DNA from: an uncultured Thermomicrobiales bacterium
Lineage (GTDB): Bacteria > Chloroflexota > Chloroflexia > Thermomicrobiales > UBA6265
DNA length: 18,463 nucleotides
Assembly (NCBI GenBank): GCA_902806355.1
Contig: CADCWI010000098.1
Coordinates: forward strand, 1 to 18,463
Reading direction: 5' to 3'
The position numbers were made by a program, and so were the translations under genes. The notes under the pieces are model-generated. The model was not told the origin of the DNA. It ran no database searches and saw nothing but the letters and a program-made list of their open reading frames with translations. This document shows positions 6,947 to 15,076 of this stretch, one piece after another. Each line of letters opens with the position of its first letter. Within the stretch, counting starts at the first letter, position 1.

Positions 6947-7417
6947 TCAGGTGCCCTGAATCTCGACCGTGCCCCGGGTGGATTCACCGCTGCTCGCGGT
7001 GATCTCGACCGCCAAAACTCCCACCGGCCACAACGCGGTGTCAGTCCACTCCAGGTGAAACTCCACCCAGCCAGCGCTTCGTGCCGTATCGGTGTCGAGC
7101 GTCACATCTCTCCCGTCGATCGGCTGTGTGTTGAACGCCCACGTGGCGGTCAGGGTCGTTCCCGCCGCCAGCGGTCCGGTTTCCAGAACCGCATACACGC
7201 GCTTCTCGTCTCGGGAAAACGCCTCCCGCCGCTCGATTGGTGCGGACGTTGTGGGATCGACCTCACTTGCCCAGACCACCTCTCCCAGATCCGTGGTAGC
7301 GACCTGAGTGGAGGTGGGAACCACCGTGGCTGAGGATGTGGACGGCGCTTCCTCCCGCCAGCTACAGCTGTTGAGAAGCAGGCAGAGCAGCACGAGCCCG
7401 GCACGTGCGACGTGCAT
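6947..7417 (-). CDS. Putative lipoprotein with beta-rich C-terminal domain
   Basis: 156 residues. The N-terminus MHVARAGLVLLCLLLNSC has a basic residue, a hydrophobic core and a lipobox-like LNSC, placing the lipidated Cys at residue 18. A Ser/Thr-rich tether (APSTSSATVVPTSTQ) follows, then a globular, probably Ig-like beta domain (VYAVLETGPLAAGTTLTATW, GWVEFHLEWTDTALWPVGVLAVEI). It should be anchored outside the cytoplasmic membrane. The ATG at 7417 (complement) follows GAGAGGA at 12 bases; a TTG at 7459 is in frame but would bury the signal peptide. It is divergent from the LOG-family gene. The function is unknown; I see no catalytic motif. Confidence 0.7.
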   Translation of the reverse strand: MHVARAGLVLLCLLLNSCSWREEAPSTSSATVVPTSTQVATTDLGEVVWASEVDPTTSAPIERREAFSRDEKRVYAVLETGPLAAGTTLTATWAFNTQPIDGRDVTLDTDTARSAGWVEFHLEWTDTALWPVGVLAVEITASSGESTRGTVEIQGT

Positions 7418-7669
7418 CGGCTGACGCGATCCTCTCGATACACCTGGCTGATCTACCAACGGCTTGCTCCGCTACGGATCGACAGAACTGGCCGCCGGAT
7501 TGTACTTCGGGAACGGCCGGACGATCGGCGCCGGCAGACGAATGCCCGAGCTTGAGCCGGAGCCGTGTCGTACAGTTCTGCCCGATGAATCATGACCGTG
7601 GGCATCGGTGTGCACACGTGCGGAACGGGCTGATCCAGACACGGTTGAACTTCGGGCGGGAGACCCTCC

Positions 7670-8509
7670 ATGACAGTACCGGAATCGAACAACAGCGTTT
7701 CTCGACGAAACACCCGGAAGCCAGCCGAGACGTTCGAGCTGCCTCTGCAACCCGAACCGGAACCAACGCTACCCCCGCCATCATCGCGAGCGGGGTTCAA
7801 ACGGGACACGGAGGACCGCCGGTTCCTGTCATGGACCGACAAGGACCGCGCCCAGGCAGCGGCGTTCACGCATACCGATCAGTGGCGCGTGCTTCGGATC
7901 CTTGGCGAGTTCGTTGCCGGTTTCGACGCGCTGGCCGAAATCGGGCCTGCCGTGTCGATCTTCGGCTCTGCCCGAACGCCCGCTGACGATCCCATGTACC
8001 TTCAGGCGGAAAAGCTTGGCAATGCCCTCGCAAGCGCCGGCATCACCGTAATCACCGGGGGAGGACCCGGCATCATGGAAGCCTCCAACAAGGGTGCCTC
8101 TGAGGGTGGCGGGGTATCGGTCGGTGCCAATATCGAGCTTCCGTTCGAGCAGGGTGTCAATCGCTTTGTGACTCTCCCGCTCCAATTCCACTACTTCTTC
8201 GTCCGCAAGACCATGTTCGCCAAGTACGCCAACGGCTTCGTGTTCTTCCCCGGCGGCTTCGGCACGATGGACGAGATGTTCGAGATCTTCACCCTGATCC
8301 AGACCGGCAAGCTGACAACCATGCCATGTGTCCTGTACGGCACGGAGTATTGGAAGGGTCTCACCGACTGGTTCGAAGGTACGCTCCGACGCGAAGGCAA
8401 GATCTCCAAGGATGACCTTGGCCTGTACACCCTGACAGACGACATCGACGAGATCGTCTCGATCATGCTTGGTGCGTTCGGCGACGAAATAGGTGATGAA
8501 GATACCTGA
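7670..8509 (+). CDS. LOG family protein (TIGR00730), putative nucleoside-monophosphate phosphoribohydrolase
   Basis: 279 residues with a Rossmann-type lysine-decarboxylase-like fold. Family motifs: SIFGSAR at 96-102, TGGGPGIMEASNKGA at 129-143, the R179-K180 pair, and the catalytic/binding signature PGGFGTMDE at 194-202. Members cleave the N-glycosidic bond of AMP or cytokinin nucleotides to free base and ribose 5-phosphate; bacterial 'lysine decarboxylase' labels for this family are incorrect. The N-terminal 55 residues are a Pro/Glu-rich extension without a recognised domain. The ATG at 7670 follows GGGAG (7658-7662) at seven bases. It is transcribed alone, divergent from the lipoprotein gene, with a 252-base shared upstream region in which I find no convincing promoter. 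Confidence 0.9.
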   Translation: MTVPESNNSVSRRNTRKPAETFELPLQPEPEPTLPPPSSRAGFKRDTEDRRFLSWTDKDRAQAAAFTHTDQWRVLRILGEFVAGFDALAEIGPAVSIFGSARTPADDPMYLQAEKLGNALASAGITVITGGGPGIMEASNKGASEGGGVSVGANIELPFEQGVNRFVTLPLQFHYFFVRKTMFAKYANGFVFFPGGFGTMDEMFEIFTLIQTGKLTTMPCVLYGTEYWKGLTDWFEGTLRREGKISKDDLGLYTLTDDIDEIVSIMLGAFGDEIGDEDT

Positions 8510-9020
8510 TCCGGATGCCGGCTGGCTTCCCTCACCGGGATCGTGCTGGGGTGGAGTGCCCTCACTCGCGTTCAGGCGAAACGGGACCATCCGGAATGCC
8601 GCCTTGCCGGACGCAGGTCTGGTCCTGCCACATCCACCCGGTGCCGCTTCCGGCGCGGCGATCATTCACTCCGATCCGCCGTGACGCGGATGACCGCATG
8701 GCATTGCCAGTAGCCGATCGAGTCAGCGAGCACTGACGAAACGCTCACCGGATCTTTCGGGATGGTCAGCGAGCCATCGTGCAGCACCGCCCCCTCAATC
8801 CTGTGAATAGATTCGTGCGTCCGTCACATGGCCATGCGGTCCCCCGCACCAGCATCAGAAGTCCCTTGCTTGGCCCGTTACGCATGGCTGGTCCGCACAG
8901 CGAACCAATGCCTTGTGGTCACCACTGGCAGGCGTGCGTCAGGACAGTGCCGAACGAAGATTTCAGCGAAGCTGTTCCCCGCCCGGTACCGGTGGTATCG
9001 TACGTACGCGCCACGCGGCG

Positions 9021-9041
9021 CCGATACCATATCCCGTATCG
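9021..9041. promoter_or_regulatory. Palindromic motif shared with the ABC importer upstream region
   Basis: CCGATACCATATCCC followed by GTATCG. The first 15 bases are identical to 16592-16606, and both sites continue into a symmetric right half (GTATCG here, TATCGG there), giving CGATAC...GTATCG here and CCGATA...TATCGG at the other site. It lies about 180 bases upstream of the lon start. The protein that binds it, if any, is unknown. Confidence 0.35.
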
Positions 9042-9085
9042 ACAACGCGAACCGGTGACCAGTTGTCACCGATCGTCCGCGATTT

Positions 9086-9109
9086 CCTAGCACCATGCAT
9101 GTCGCTAGG
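9086..9109. promoter_or_regulatory. Dyad symmetry element upstream of lon
   Basis: Outer arms CCTAGC (9086-9091) and GCTAGG (9104-9109) flank an exact inner palindrome CATGCATG (9094-9101), with mismatches only at the two intervening positions on each side. It lies directly before TATGAT (9111-9116), a possible -10 with no good -35, about 110 bases before the lon start. Position suggests an operator for lon. Confidence 0.4.
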
Positions 9110-9222
9110 GTATGATGAGGCCCGCGACACAGGATGACTGAGATCCTTGACGATCACGCGAACAGAATCGCGATCCGTATGTTGTCGTGCATGCTGAGGG
9201 GCGGGAAGGGGAAGAACGTCGC

Positions 9223-11682
9223 ATGCGACAACATCATTCGGGCTTCAGCGTGGTCGATGACCGCGACGAGCGGATCCCGCTGCTGCCGCTCAAGAACGTC
9301 GTGATCTTTCCCCGCAACGTGGTGACCTTCCTCGCCGTTCGCCCCCACTCCATCCACGCTGTCGAAGAGGCGATGCTCGGCAACCGGACGATAGGGGTTA
9401 CGACGCATCGCACCGCCGATGTCGACGATCCTCGCGCCGATGACCTCTACGATGTCGGCACGCTCGCCAGCATTCTCTCCGCCGAGCGGCAACCGGGCGG
9501 CAACCTTCAGGTCGTGCTCGAAGGAATGCAGCGCGTTCGCCTCGAAGATATCGACAACGCCCGGCCCTTTTTCATGGCCTCGATCACCCCGCTTTTGGAG
9601 CCAGTGCCCGATCGCGGGGAATCGGTGGTCCTGATCCAGCATATCCAGGAACTCGCCGGACGCTTCGCCGAGTCCCGGAACCTCATGGCCAGCGAAGTCC
9701 TCGACATGGTCCAGCGTGCGACCAACCCCGGACATCTCGGCGATCTCCTCGCGACCCAGGTCGTGAACGATGTCTCGACTCGCCAGCAGCTCCTGGAAAC
9801 GCTCGATCCCCTCGTCCGCCTGGAGCGCCTCGGCGCCTATCTCTCCGGCGAGATCGAGGTCATCGAGCTCGAGCAGCGGATTCGCGACCGCGTCCGTGAC
9901 CAGATGGACAAGACCCAGCGCGAGTATTACCTGCAACAGCAGCTCAAGGTCATCCAGGAAGAACTGGGCGGCGAGGAGGGCAACGAATTCGAACACCTCC
10001 GCGCCAAGATCGCCGGGCGGGGCATGCCGATCCACGCCCGCGAGAAGCTGGAACGGGAGCTCGCCCGGCTCGAACGCATGCCTGGTGTGTCGGCCGAGGC
10101 GACCGTTGTCCGCACCTATATCGAAACCATGCTCGCCCTTCCCTGGCACGAGCGATCCGATGACCAGATCGAGCTCGCCGAGGCGGAACGGGTCCTCAAT
10201 GAGGATCACTACGGTCTGGATTCCGTCAAGGAACGAATTGTCGAGTTCCTGGCGGTACGGAAGCTCACGCTCTCGTCGGGAATGGAGACTGCTGCCCAGA
10301 TCCTCTGTCTCGTCGGTCCTCCCGGCGTCGGCAAAACCAGTCTCGGGCGATCGGTGGCCGAGGCGATGGGCCGGGAGTTCGTGCTCGTCAGTCTCGGTGG
10401 CGTTCGCGATGAGGCCGAGATCCGGGGGCACCGGCGGACATACATCGGCGCGATGCCGGGGCGGATCATCAACGCGTTGAAGACAGCCGGCTCGATCAAC
10501 CCGGTCGTCCTGCTCGATGAGATCGACAAGCTGGCTGCCGATTACCGAGGTGACCCAACGGCCGCGATGCTGGAGGTGCTCGATCCCGAGCAGAACCGCA
10601 CATTCACCGATCACTTCCTCGATATCCCGTACGATCTTTCACAGGTCCTCTTCATCACGACCGCCAATTACGCGCACCAGATCCCTCGCCCGCTTCGCGA
10701 TCGGATGGAGATGATCGAGGTCCCCGGCTACACCGAAGAAGAAAAGATCGAGATCGCCAGCCGCCATCTCCTGCGTCGACAGCTCGGAGCAAGCGGCCTG
10801 TCGGATTCGATGATCGAGGTACCGGTCGACGTCTGGCGCCTCGTCATCCGCCAGTACACGCGCGAAGCCGGCGTTCGTGGACTCGATCGGGAGGTAGCGG
10901 CCTTCTGCCGCAAGATCGCGACGTTGATCGTCCGCGGCAAGCTCGATCCGGGCTCAACGGTCACCGTCGACGCCGAAAGCCTGGAAGACTATTTGGGACC
11001 GAAGAAGTACGGGTTCGAGCAGGATCTGGGTGGCAGCCAGATCGGACTGGCAATCGGTCTGGGGACGACGGAGATCGGTGGCGAGATCATCCCGGTCGAA
11101 GTCGCGACGATGCCCGGACGTGGCGGACTCACGATCACCGGCCAGGCGGGCGACGTCATGCAGGAATCAGCCCGGGCCGCACTTTCCTATGCCCGCTCGC
11201 GAGCGGACGAGCTCCGGATCGACCGGGACTTCCAGGACAAGGTTGACCTTCACATCCATCTCTCCGAAGGCGCCACCCCGAAGGACGGTCCGTCGGCGGG
11301 GATCACGATGGCGACCGCCGTGATCTCAGCCCTGACACGGCGGCCGGTCCGGAACGACACGGCCATGACCGGCGAGATCACACTCCTGGGGCGCGTCCTT
11401 CCAATCGGTGGCCTGCGTGACAAGTCGCTCGCCGCCCACCGGCATGGCATCCGCCGGTTGATCGTTCCCGCGGACAACTCGCGTGACATGCGGGAGATTC
11501 CCAAGAACATCCGTGAGGAGGTCGAGTTCATCTTCGTCACGAACATGGATCAGGTGATCCAGGCCGCGATCATGCTCGATGTCGAACAGGCGGACCACCT
11601 GCAGGATGTCAACCCACGTGTCTACCCTGAAATCCCGGCCATCCAGCCGGACATCATCGACGCGAGGGGCCCGTATCGCTGA
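9223..11682 (+). CDS. lon: ATP-dependent protease Lon
   Basis: 819 residues, the normal length for LonA, a cytosolic hexameric protease that degrades misfolded and regulatory proteins. Order: N-terminal substrate-binding domain (IPLLPLKNVVIFPRNVVTF near residue 18), a helical region with QREYYLQQQLKVIQEELG, the AAA+ domain with Walker A GPPGVGKT at 365-372 and Walker B LLDEID with D432-E433, and the C-terminal protease domain. The catalytic dyad is S691 in KDGPSAG and K734 in GGLRDKSLAAHRHG. The ATG at 9223 follows AGGGGAAG (9207-9214) at eight to nine bases; the GTG at 9187 lacks a ribosome site. It is monocistronic, with long non-coding DNA on both sides and palindromes upstream, which suggests its own stress-linked control. 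Confidence 0.97.
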   Translation: MRQHHSGFSVVDDRDERIPLLPLKNVVIFPRNVVTFLAVRPHSIHAVEEAMLGNRTIGVTTHRTADVDDPRADDLYDVGTLASILSAERQPGGNLQVVLEGMQRVRLEDIDNARPFFMASITPLLEPVPDRGESVVLIQHIQELAGRFAESRNLMASEVLDMVQRATNPGHLGDLLATQVVNDVSTRQQLLETLDPLVRLERLGAYLSGEIEVIELEQRIRDRVRDQMDKTQREYYLQQQLKVIQEELGGEEGNEFEHLRAKIAGRGMPIHAREKLERELARLERMPGVSAEATVVRTYIETMLALPWHERSDDQIELAEAERVLNEDHYGLDSVKERIVEFLAVRKLTLSSGMETAAQILCLVGPPGVGKTSLGRSVAEAMGREFVLVSLGGVRDEAEIRGHRRTYIGAMPGRIINALKTAGSINPVVLLDEIDKLAADYRGDPTAAMLEVLDPEQNRTFTDHFLDIPYDLSQVLFITTANYAHQIPRPLRDRMEMIEVPGYTEEEKIEIASRHLLRRQLGASGLSDSMIEVPVDVWRLVIRQYTREAGVRGLDREVAAFCRKIATLIVRGKLDPGSTVTVDAESLEDYLGPKKYGFEQDLGGSQIGLAIGLGTTEIGGEIIPVEVATMPGRGGLTITGQAGDVMQESARAALSYARSRADELRIDRDFQDKVDLHIHLSEGATPKDGPSAGITMATAVISALTRRPVRNDTAMTGEITLLGRVLPIGGLRDKSLAAHRHGIRRLIVPADNSRDMREIPKNIREEVEFIFVTNMDQVIQAAIMLDVEQADHLQDVNPRVYPEIPAIQPDIIDARGPYR

Positions 11683-11920
11683 CCCTGTTGCCACCAACAA
11701 TGCGACCCGGTCCAACCGCCTGTAGGTGATCGATGGCGGCTCTGGTCGTTCCGGCAGGAGTGGTCCCCACAGGTGATCCGGACACTGCCATGGCAGCTGC
11801 ATCGGAGCGCGGAGACTGGGTCCTGTCGACTGAGGTTTGGGGCCGATTGCGGGGCTGTGCGGCACTCCGGAGATTGCATGTCGATGCGACGCCCAAGTGT
11901 CCGCTCATCTCGCGCAAATG

Positions 11921-11947
11921 CGTAGGGGCAGACCGCCGTGTCTGGCC
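11921..11947. repeat. Imperfect hairpin resembling GTAGGGGC-type intergenic repeats
   Basis: GGCAGAC (11927-11933) and GTCTGGCC (11940-11947) can pair around a 6-base loop, with one bulge. The GTAGGGGCAGACC...GTGTCTG pattern recalls dispersed intergenic hairpins I associate with Chloroflexota genomes; this is from memory, with only one copy in the window. Confidence 0.3.
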
Positions 11948-12026
11948 AGGGTCGGCAGCGCGCACGTTGTGGCAAGTGGCACGTTCTCGGGTCGACACGA
12001 ACCGGACGCTTCGCCAACAGGCAGTC

Positions 12027-12077
12027 GCGCTGCCACCGAGCGAAGGCAGCCCATCAATGGCTTTGCCAATGTCTATG
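12027..12077 (-). repeat. Dispersed palindromic repeat, copy B (intergenic, inverted)
   Basis: Read on the + strand, this stretch (GAGCGAAGGCAGCCCATC, then ATGGCTTTGCCAAT) aligns to the complement of the 15 kb copy at about 37 of 50 bases, without gaps. Translated in one frame it gives TERRQPINGFANVYEV, against IERERPIDGFAIV and TERERSMDLIGNAYDV for the other copies. It lies between lon and murI and is not part of a convincing gene. Confidence 0.55.
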
Positions 12078-12145
12078 AGGTGACCACTACGGGATGGGAC
12101 CGGCATAAGGGGTGGAAGCCTTGAGCGCCCACGCGGCTGCCCTCC

Positions 12146-12997
12146 TTAAGATATGGTGACACCCCGCCTGCCGTCGGATGTCCGGGCACCGGCGGCATCC
12201 TGGACCGGGACGGACACCATCGTTGGCACGTCTGGCATCAGGAGGCGGGCAACGCCGTCCACCGGCCCCGCCTCGGCGCTCGTCATCATCCGGACCGATC
12301 CCGCGCCGACGCGATCTCCGAGCAACCCGTTCTGCCCCAATACCACTCGTGTTCGCGTCGCGATCGCCACGCCACTGTCGATCACTGGCACTCGCTCCCC
12401 GACGTAGGCTTCGATCTCGGCGCGCAGGAACGGGTAGTGCGTGCATCCGAGCACGACCACATCGACCCCTGCCTCGAGCATTGGATCGAGCAGCGGGCGC
12501 AACGCCTCGATCACAGCCGGCCCAGACAGCGTGCCCGCCTCGACAAGCTCGACGAGTCCGGTTGCGGCGACGGTCCTCACTTCGATCCCATTGGCGTGGG
12601 TCTCGATCAGCCAGCGCAGCCGCTCACCAGCCACCGTGCGTGGTGTCGCCAACACCCCGATCCTGCCTGATCGGGTCAATTTCACCGCTGGTTTGACAGC
12701 TGGCTCCAGGCCGATGAACGGGATGCGGGGAAACTCCGCCCGGAGGTGCTCGATCGCCATCGCGCTCGCCGTATTGCAGGCGACCACGATCGCCTTCGTC
12801 CCAAGGTCGATCAACAGCCGGGAGATCCGTTCCGACCGATCCTGGATCTCCTCCCGGCTGCGTATGCCGTAGGGACAGTAGGCATTGTCCGCGTAATAAA
12901 GCACGTCTTCGGCGAGCAACAGCGTTCGCATCTCGCGCAGGACACTGAGCCCGCCGAGACCCGAATCGAATACGCCAATCGGCCCTTGATCATTCAC
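12146..12997 (-). CDS. murI: Glutamate racemase
   Basis: 283 residues. MurI interconverts L- and D-glutamate in the cytoplasm to supply D-Glu for peptidoglycan. Both catalytic cysteines are present in conserved settings: C74 in VVACNTASA and C185 in VLGCTHYPF. The N-terminal PIGVFDSGLGGLSVL and YYADNAYCPYG blocks bind the substrate. The start is GTG at 12997 (complement), with GGAAAG somewhat far upstream. The length is slightly above the usual 265-270 because of a C-terminal extension of about 35 residues that carries no motif. It lies 56 bases downstream of the 2H phosphoesterase gene, so it is probably the last gene of a minus-strand transcript. Confidence 0.95.
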   Translation of the reverse strand: MNDQGPIGVFDSGLGGLSVLREMRTLLLAEDVLYYADNAYCPYGIRSREEIQDRSERISRLLIDLGTKAIVVACNTASAMAIEHLRAEFPRIPFIGLEPAVKPAVKLTRSGRIGVLATPRTVAGERLRWLIETHANGIEVRTVAATGLVELVEAGTLSGPAVIEALRPLLDPMLEAGVDVVVLGCTHYPFLRAEIEAYVGERVPVIDSGVAIATRTRVVLGQNGLLGDRVGAGSVRMMTSAEAGPVDGVARLLMPDVPTMVSVPVQDAAGARTSDGRRGVTIS

Positions 12998-13053
12998 TCG
13001 TCGCGTCTTCGTCTTTCCGGCCCGTCACGGTCGGGCATTGCCGAGTTTCTCCT

Positions 13054-13794
13054 CTACCGGATCGGTGGGGCAGCACCGGCTGCCGCGCCTCGGTTCAGGA
13101 TAGCCGACGGAATCAGATCCGGCCCTACCAGCTTCCAGGCATGGAGAAGACTCCAGCGCAGGCTGTGCCACCATTCACCGGACCAATCGTCGCTCCGGAA
13201 CGCAAACAGGTGCAGGTATTCGGCGGTAAAACGGCGTGGCCCGATCGGCTCGGCATCCCGGATGAACGCATGTACCTCATCGAAGAGGAAATTCGGGATA
13301 TCGGCCATCGCCAGCGTCAGATGCGCGAAGAACCGTTCCATCGCCCGTTCCCTCGGAGTGAAATCGCATGCCTCGTGGATCAGCGGCGTGAGGCCGGTGA
13401 AGACGGCTTCATGCAGCGCCTGTATTGCCTCGTTCCGCTCTCCATTGTCACCGTGCTGGACGTCGAGAGAGACACCGCCGCGACCAAAAGGCACCGGCCC
13501 GTTGTTGACGACTGTGAACGGTGGTCGGTGCCTAACCGCCACATCGACCGCCACGACAATCTCCGCGATCGTGGCATCCGACCGGAAGAATCCCTTGATC
13601 GTGGCGTGCGGCATAAACGCTTCGCCCGCCACGAGACCGAACTGCCGGCGCAGCAGGTCATGCATCTCCGCCTGGGCCCTGCACATCGCGTATGGGGGTC
13701 GCAGGTATACGCCGAAGCGGGCACTCGCCTGGCGCTCGAACGACTTGCGCTCATGCGGGTTCTGTTTCCGTGGAGATCTCGTCGAGCAGCTCAT
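13054..13794 (-). CDS. 2H phosphoesterase superfamily protein (2'-5' RNA ligase-like)
   Basis: 246 residues with the two H-x-T motifs that define 2H phosphoesterases: HAT at 63-65 (in MPHATIKGFF) and HLT at 158-160 (in FFAHLTLAM), 95 residues apart. The two histidines act on 2',3'-cyclic or 2'-5' phosphodiester bonds in RNA or small nucleotides. The motif spacing is similar to LigT and CPDase-like members, but an insert between the halves (residues 105-150) is longer than in LigT. The start at 13794 (complement ATG) overlaps the upstream amidohydrolase gene by 44 bases in a different frame. No later in-frame start keeps the first beta strand (RFGVYLRPPY at 26-35). The substrate is unknown. 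Confidence 0.8.
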   Translation of the reverse strand: MSCSTRSPRKQNPHERKSFERQASARFGVYLRPPYAMCRAQAEMHDLLRRQFGLVAGEAFMPHATIKGFFRSDATIAEIVVAVDVAVRHRPPFTVVNNGPVPFGRGGVSLDVQHGDNGERNEAIQALHEAVFTGLTPLIHEACDFTPRERAMERFFAHLTLAMADIPNFLFDEVHAFIRDAEPIGPRRFTAEYLHLFAFRSDDWSGEWWHSLRWSLLHAWKLVGPDLIPSAILNRGAAAGAAPPIR

Positions 13795-15076
13795 CTGTCT
13801 CGACCGGTTTTACGCCGGGAACTTTCACACCTGGAGCCCTGACACTGCGCTGGACCTCTGGCAGCGTTGCCCAGAAGTGCCGCTCCCGCTCTTCGCGGCG
13901 CGGCAGCTCGTGACCGCCGACGAGCGTCATGGTGTTGACGAGCAGCGTGTCGCCGGGCCGCTCGTTCATCAACACGTCGTAGAACCGGTAGTCTCCCTGG
14001 TCGGGCCGGAACAGGGCGATATCGGCGGGGCTGCCCGGCGCCAATGTCCCGGCGTTCTCCAGGTGCACGGCCCTGGCGGCATTGACGGTGGCGCAGGCGA
14101 TCACGTCGGCGAGCGGCATGCCGAGGTTGACGAACTTGGAGAGGGTCGTCGGCAGGTCGAACATCGGCCCCTGAACCGCGAGCTGGTGGATATCGCTGGA
14201 GATCACGTCCGGCACGATCCCCTGTTCAAGCATTCGTTCGGCAACCTCGTAGCCGAACGATCCGGTGCCATGCCCGACATCGAGCACCAGTCCCTGCTCC
14301 TGCAGCGTCTTGATCTCTGGGCGGACGATCCCGTCCACATCCCCGATGTTCATGTCCTGATGGGTAAAGCAGTGGGTCAGGATATCGCCCGGCCGCAGGT
14401 ACGGGATCACCTCGTCGATGCCTGGCGGCGAGGTCCCGATGTGCGTCATCAGTGGAAGCCCGACCCGATCCGCCAGCTCACGCGCCCGGGCCAACGGTTC
14501 GATTCCGACCCCGCGCGTTGTCCGCCGGTCGATCCGGGCCTTGATCCCAAGGATCAGGTCGCGGTTGCGCTCGACGACCTCGGCCGCGAGCTCGACATCC
14601 CAGTATTCCGGGTTCGACAGCTCCCAGCTCGGCGCGACCAGCCCGATCGATGACAGGTTGAGCAGGGCATAGATGTGGACATCGCTCGGGTTGACGATGA
14701 ACTCACGAAAGCCCGGGAAGCTGTAGGCACCAGCGCTCCCGACATCAAGCCAGGTCGTTACTCCCGTTCGCGCCGCCACGGGATCGGCCTCGATGCCCCA
14801 GTACGTCGCTCCCCAGTAAACGTGCGTGTGCAGATCGACGAGCCCAGGGACGACGATCTGGCCGTTGCCGTCGATCCGTTTCCGAGCCCGCCCGGAGTCG
14901 ATCTCCGGCTCGACGGCAACGATTCGGCCCTCCAGGATCGCGATATCGAAGCGCCCGTCCTTGCCCGCTGCGGGGTCGATCACGCGACCACCGGTGATCA
15001 CGGTATCGAACTGGTGATCCACGAACACGGGATCCCGCCCCCTGTCGACGTTGCCCGTTCCTTCCGCCCCACTCAC
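13751..15076 (-). CDS. Amidohydrolase/deacetylase family metallohydrolase (EF_0837-like)
   Basis: 441 residues of the amidohydrolase superfamily: beta-sandwich N-terminus (DTVITGGRVIDPAAG), then a TIM barrel with two-metal ligands. Visible ligands: H83 and H85 in VDLHTHVYWG, a probable carboxylated K179 in LGIKARID, H212 in MTHIGTS, H235 or H239 in LTHCFTHQD, and D295 in ISSDIHQ. Relatives hydrolyse N-acyl amino acids, N-acetyl sugars or cyclic amides. The start is uncertain: GTG at 15076 follows GAGAGG at ten bases, and GTGs at 15082 and 15094 are alternatives. The frame stays open to an ATG at 15439, but that extension covers the repeat region and has no family similarity. It precedes the 2H phosphoesterase and murI genes. 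Confidence 0.85.
   Translation of the reverse strand: MSGAEGTGNVDRGRDPVFVDHQFDTVITGGRVIDPAAGKDGRFDIAILEGRIVAVEPEIDSGRARKRIDGNGQIVVPGLVDLHTHVYWGATYWGIEADPVAARTGVTTWLDVGSAGAYSFPGFREFIVNPSDVHIYALLNLSSIGLVAPSWELSNPEYWDVELAAEVVERNRDLILGIKARIDRRTTRGVGIEPLARARELADRVGLPLMTHIGTSPPGIDEVIPYLRPGDILTHCFTHQDMNIGDVDGIVRPEIKTLQEQGLVLDVGHGTGSFGYEVAERMLEQGIVPDVISSDIHQLAVQGPMFDLPTTLSKFVNLGMPLADVIACATVNAARAVHLENAGTLAPGSPADIALFRPDQGDYRFYDVLMNERPGDTLLVNTMTLVGGHELPRREERERHFWATLPEVQRSVRAPGVKVPGVKPVETDELLDEISTETEPA

Larger units (their letters stand above)
8510..9222. other. Long intergenic region upstream of lon, rich in palindromes
   Basis: About 710 bases without a credible gene; the short frames present have no ribosome site or recognisable product. 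It holds several short exact palindromes clustered in the last 250 bases: CCGGTACCGG (8983-8992), CGTACGTACG (8999-9008), CGATAC-N8-GTATCG (9022-9041 area) and a 24-base dyad at 9086-9109. A weak 6-bp hairpin lies at 8674-8691. This looks like a regulatory region for lon, but no known operator type is recognised. Confidence 0.5.
11683..12145. other. Intergenic region between convergent lon and murI
   Basis: About 460 bases with no credible gene; the 116-codon frame at 11733-12083 has no family features. Contents: a 12-base exact palindrome CTGCCATGGCAG (11785-11796), an imperfect hairpin at 11921-11947 beginning CGTAGGGGCAGACC, and a copy of the dispersed palindromic repeat at 12027-12077. 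No strong terminator with a T-run is seen for either gene. Confidence 0.6.

Noticed and set aside
9086..9109. A CIRCE heat-shock operator upstream of lon
   Set aside because: TAGCAC is shared with CIRCE, but the spacing between half-sites and the right half do not fit TTAGCACTC-N9-GAGTGCTAA.
8510..9222. A tRNA or small structured RNA gene in the long gap before lon
   Set aside because: No cloverleaf, T-loop consensus or promoter-terminator pair could be found by eye; only short palindromes are present.
11733..12083. A 116-codon + strand frame between lon and murI
   Set aside because: No good ribosome site, no recognisable domain, and it covers hairpins and a repeat copy in a different frame.
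12746..14653. A 635-codon open frame on the + strand opposite murI, the 2H phosphoesterase and the amidohydrolase
   Set aside because: It spans three recognisable minus-strand genes and their gaps; its translation is Arg/His-rich without any family signature.
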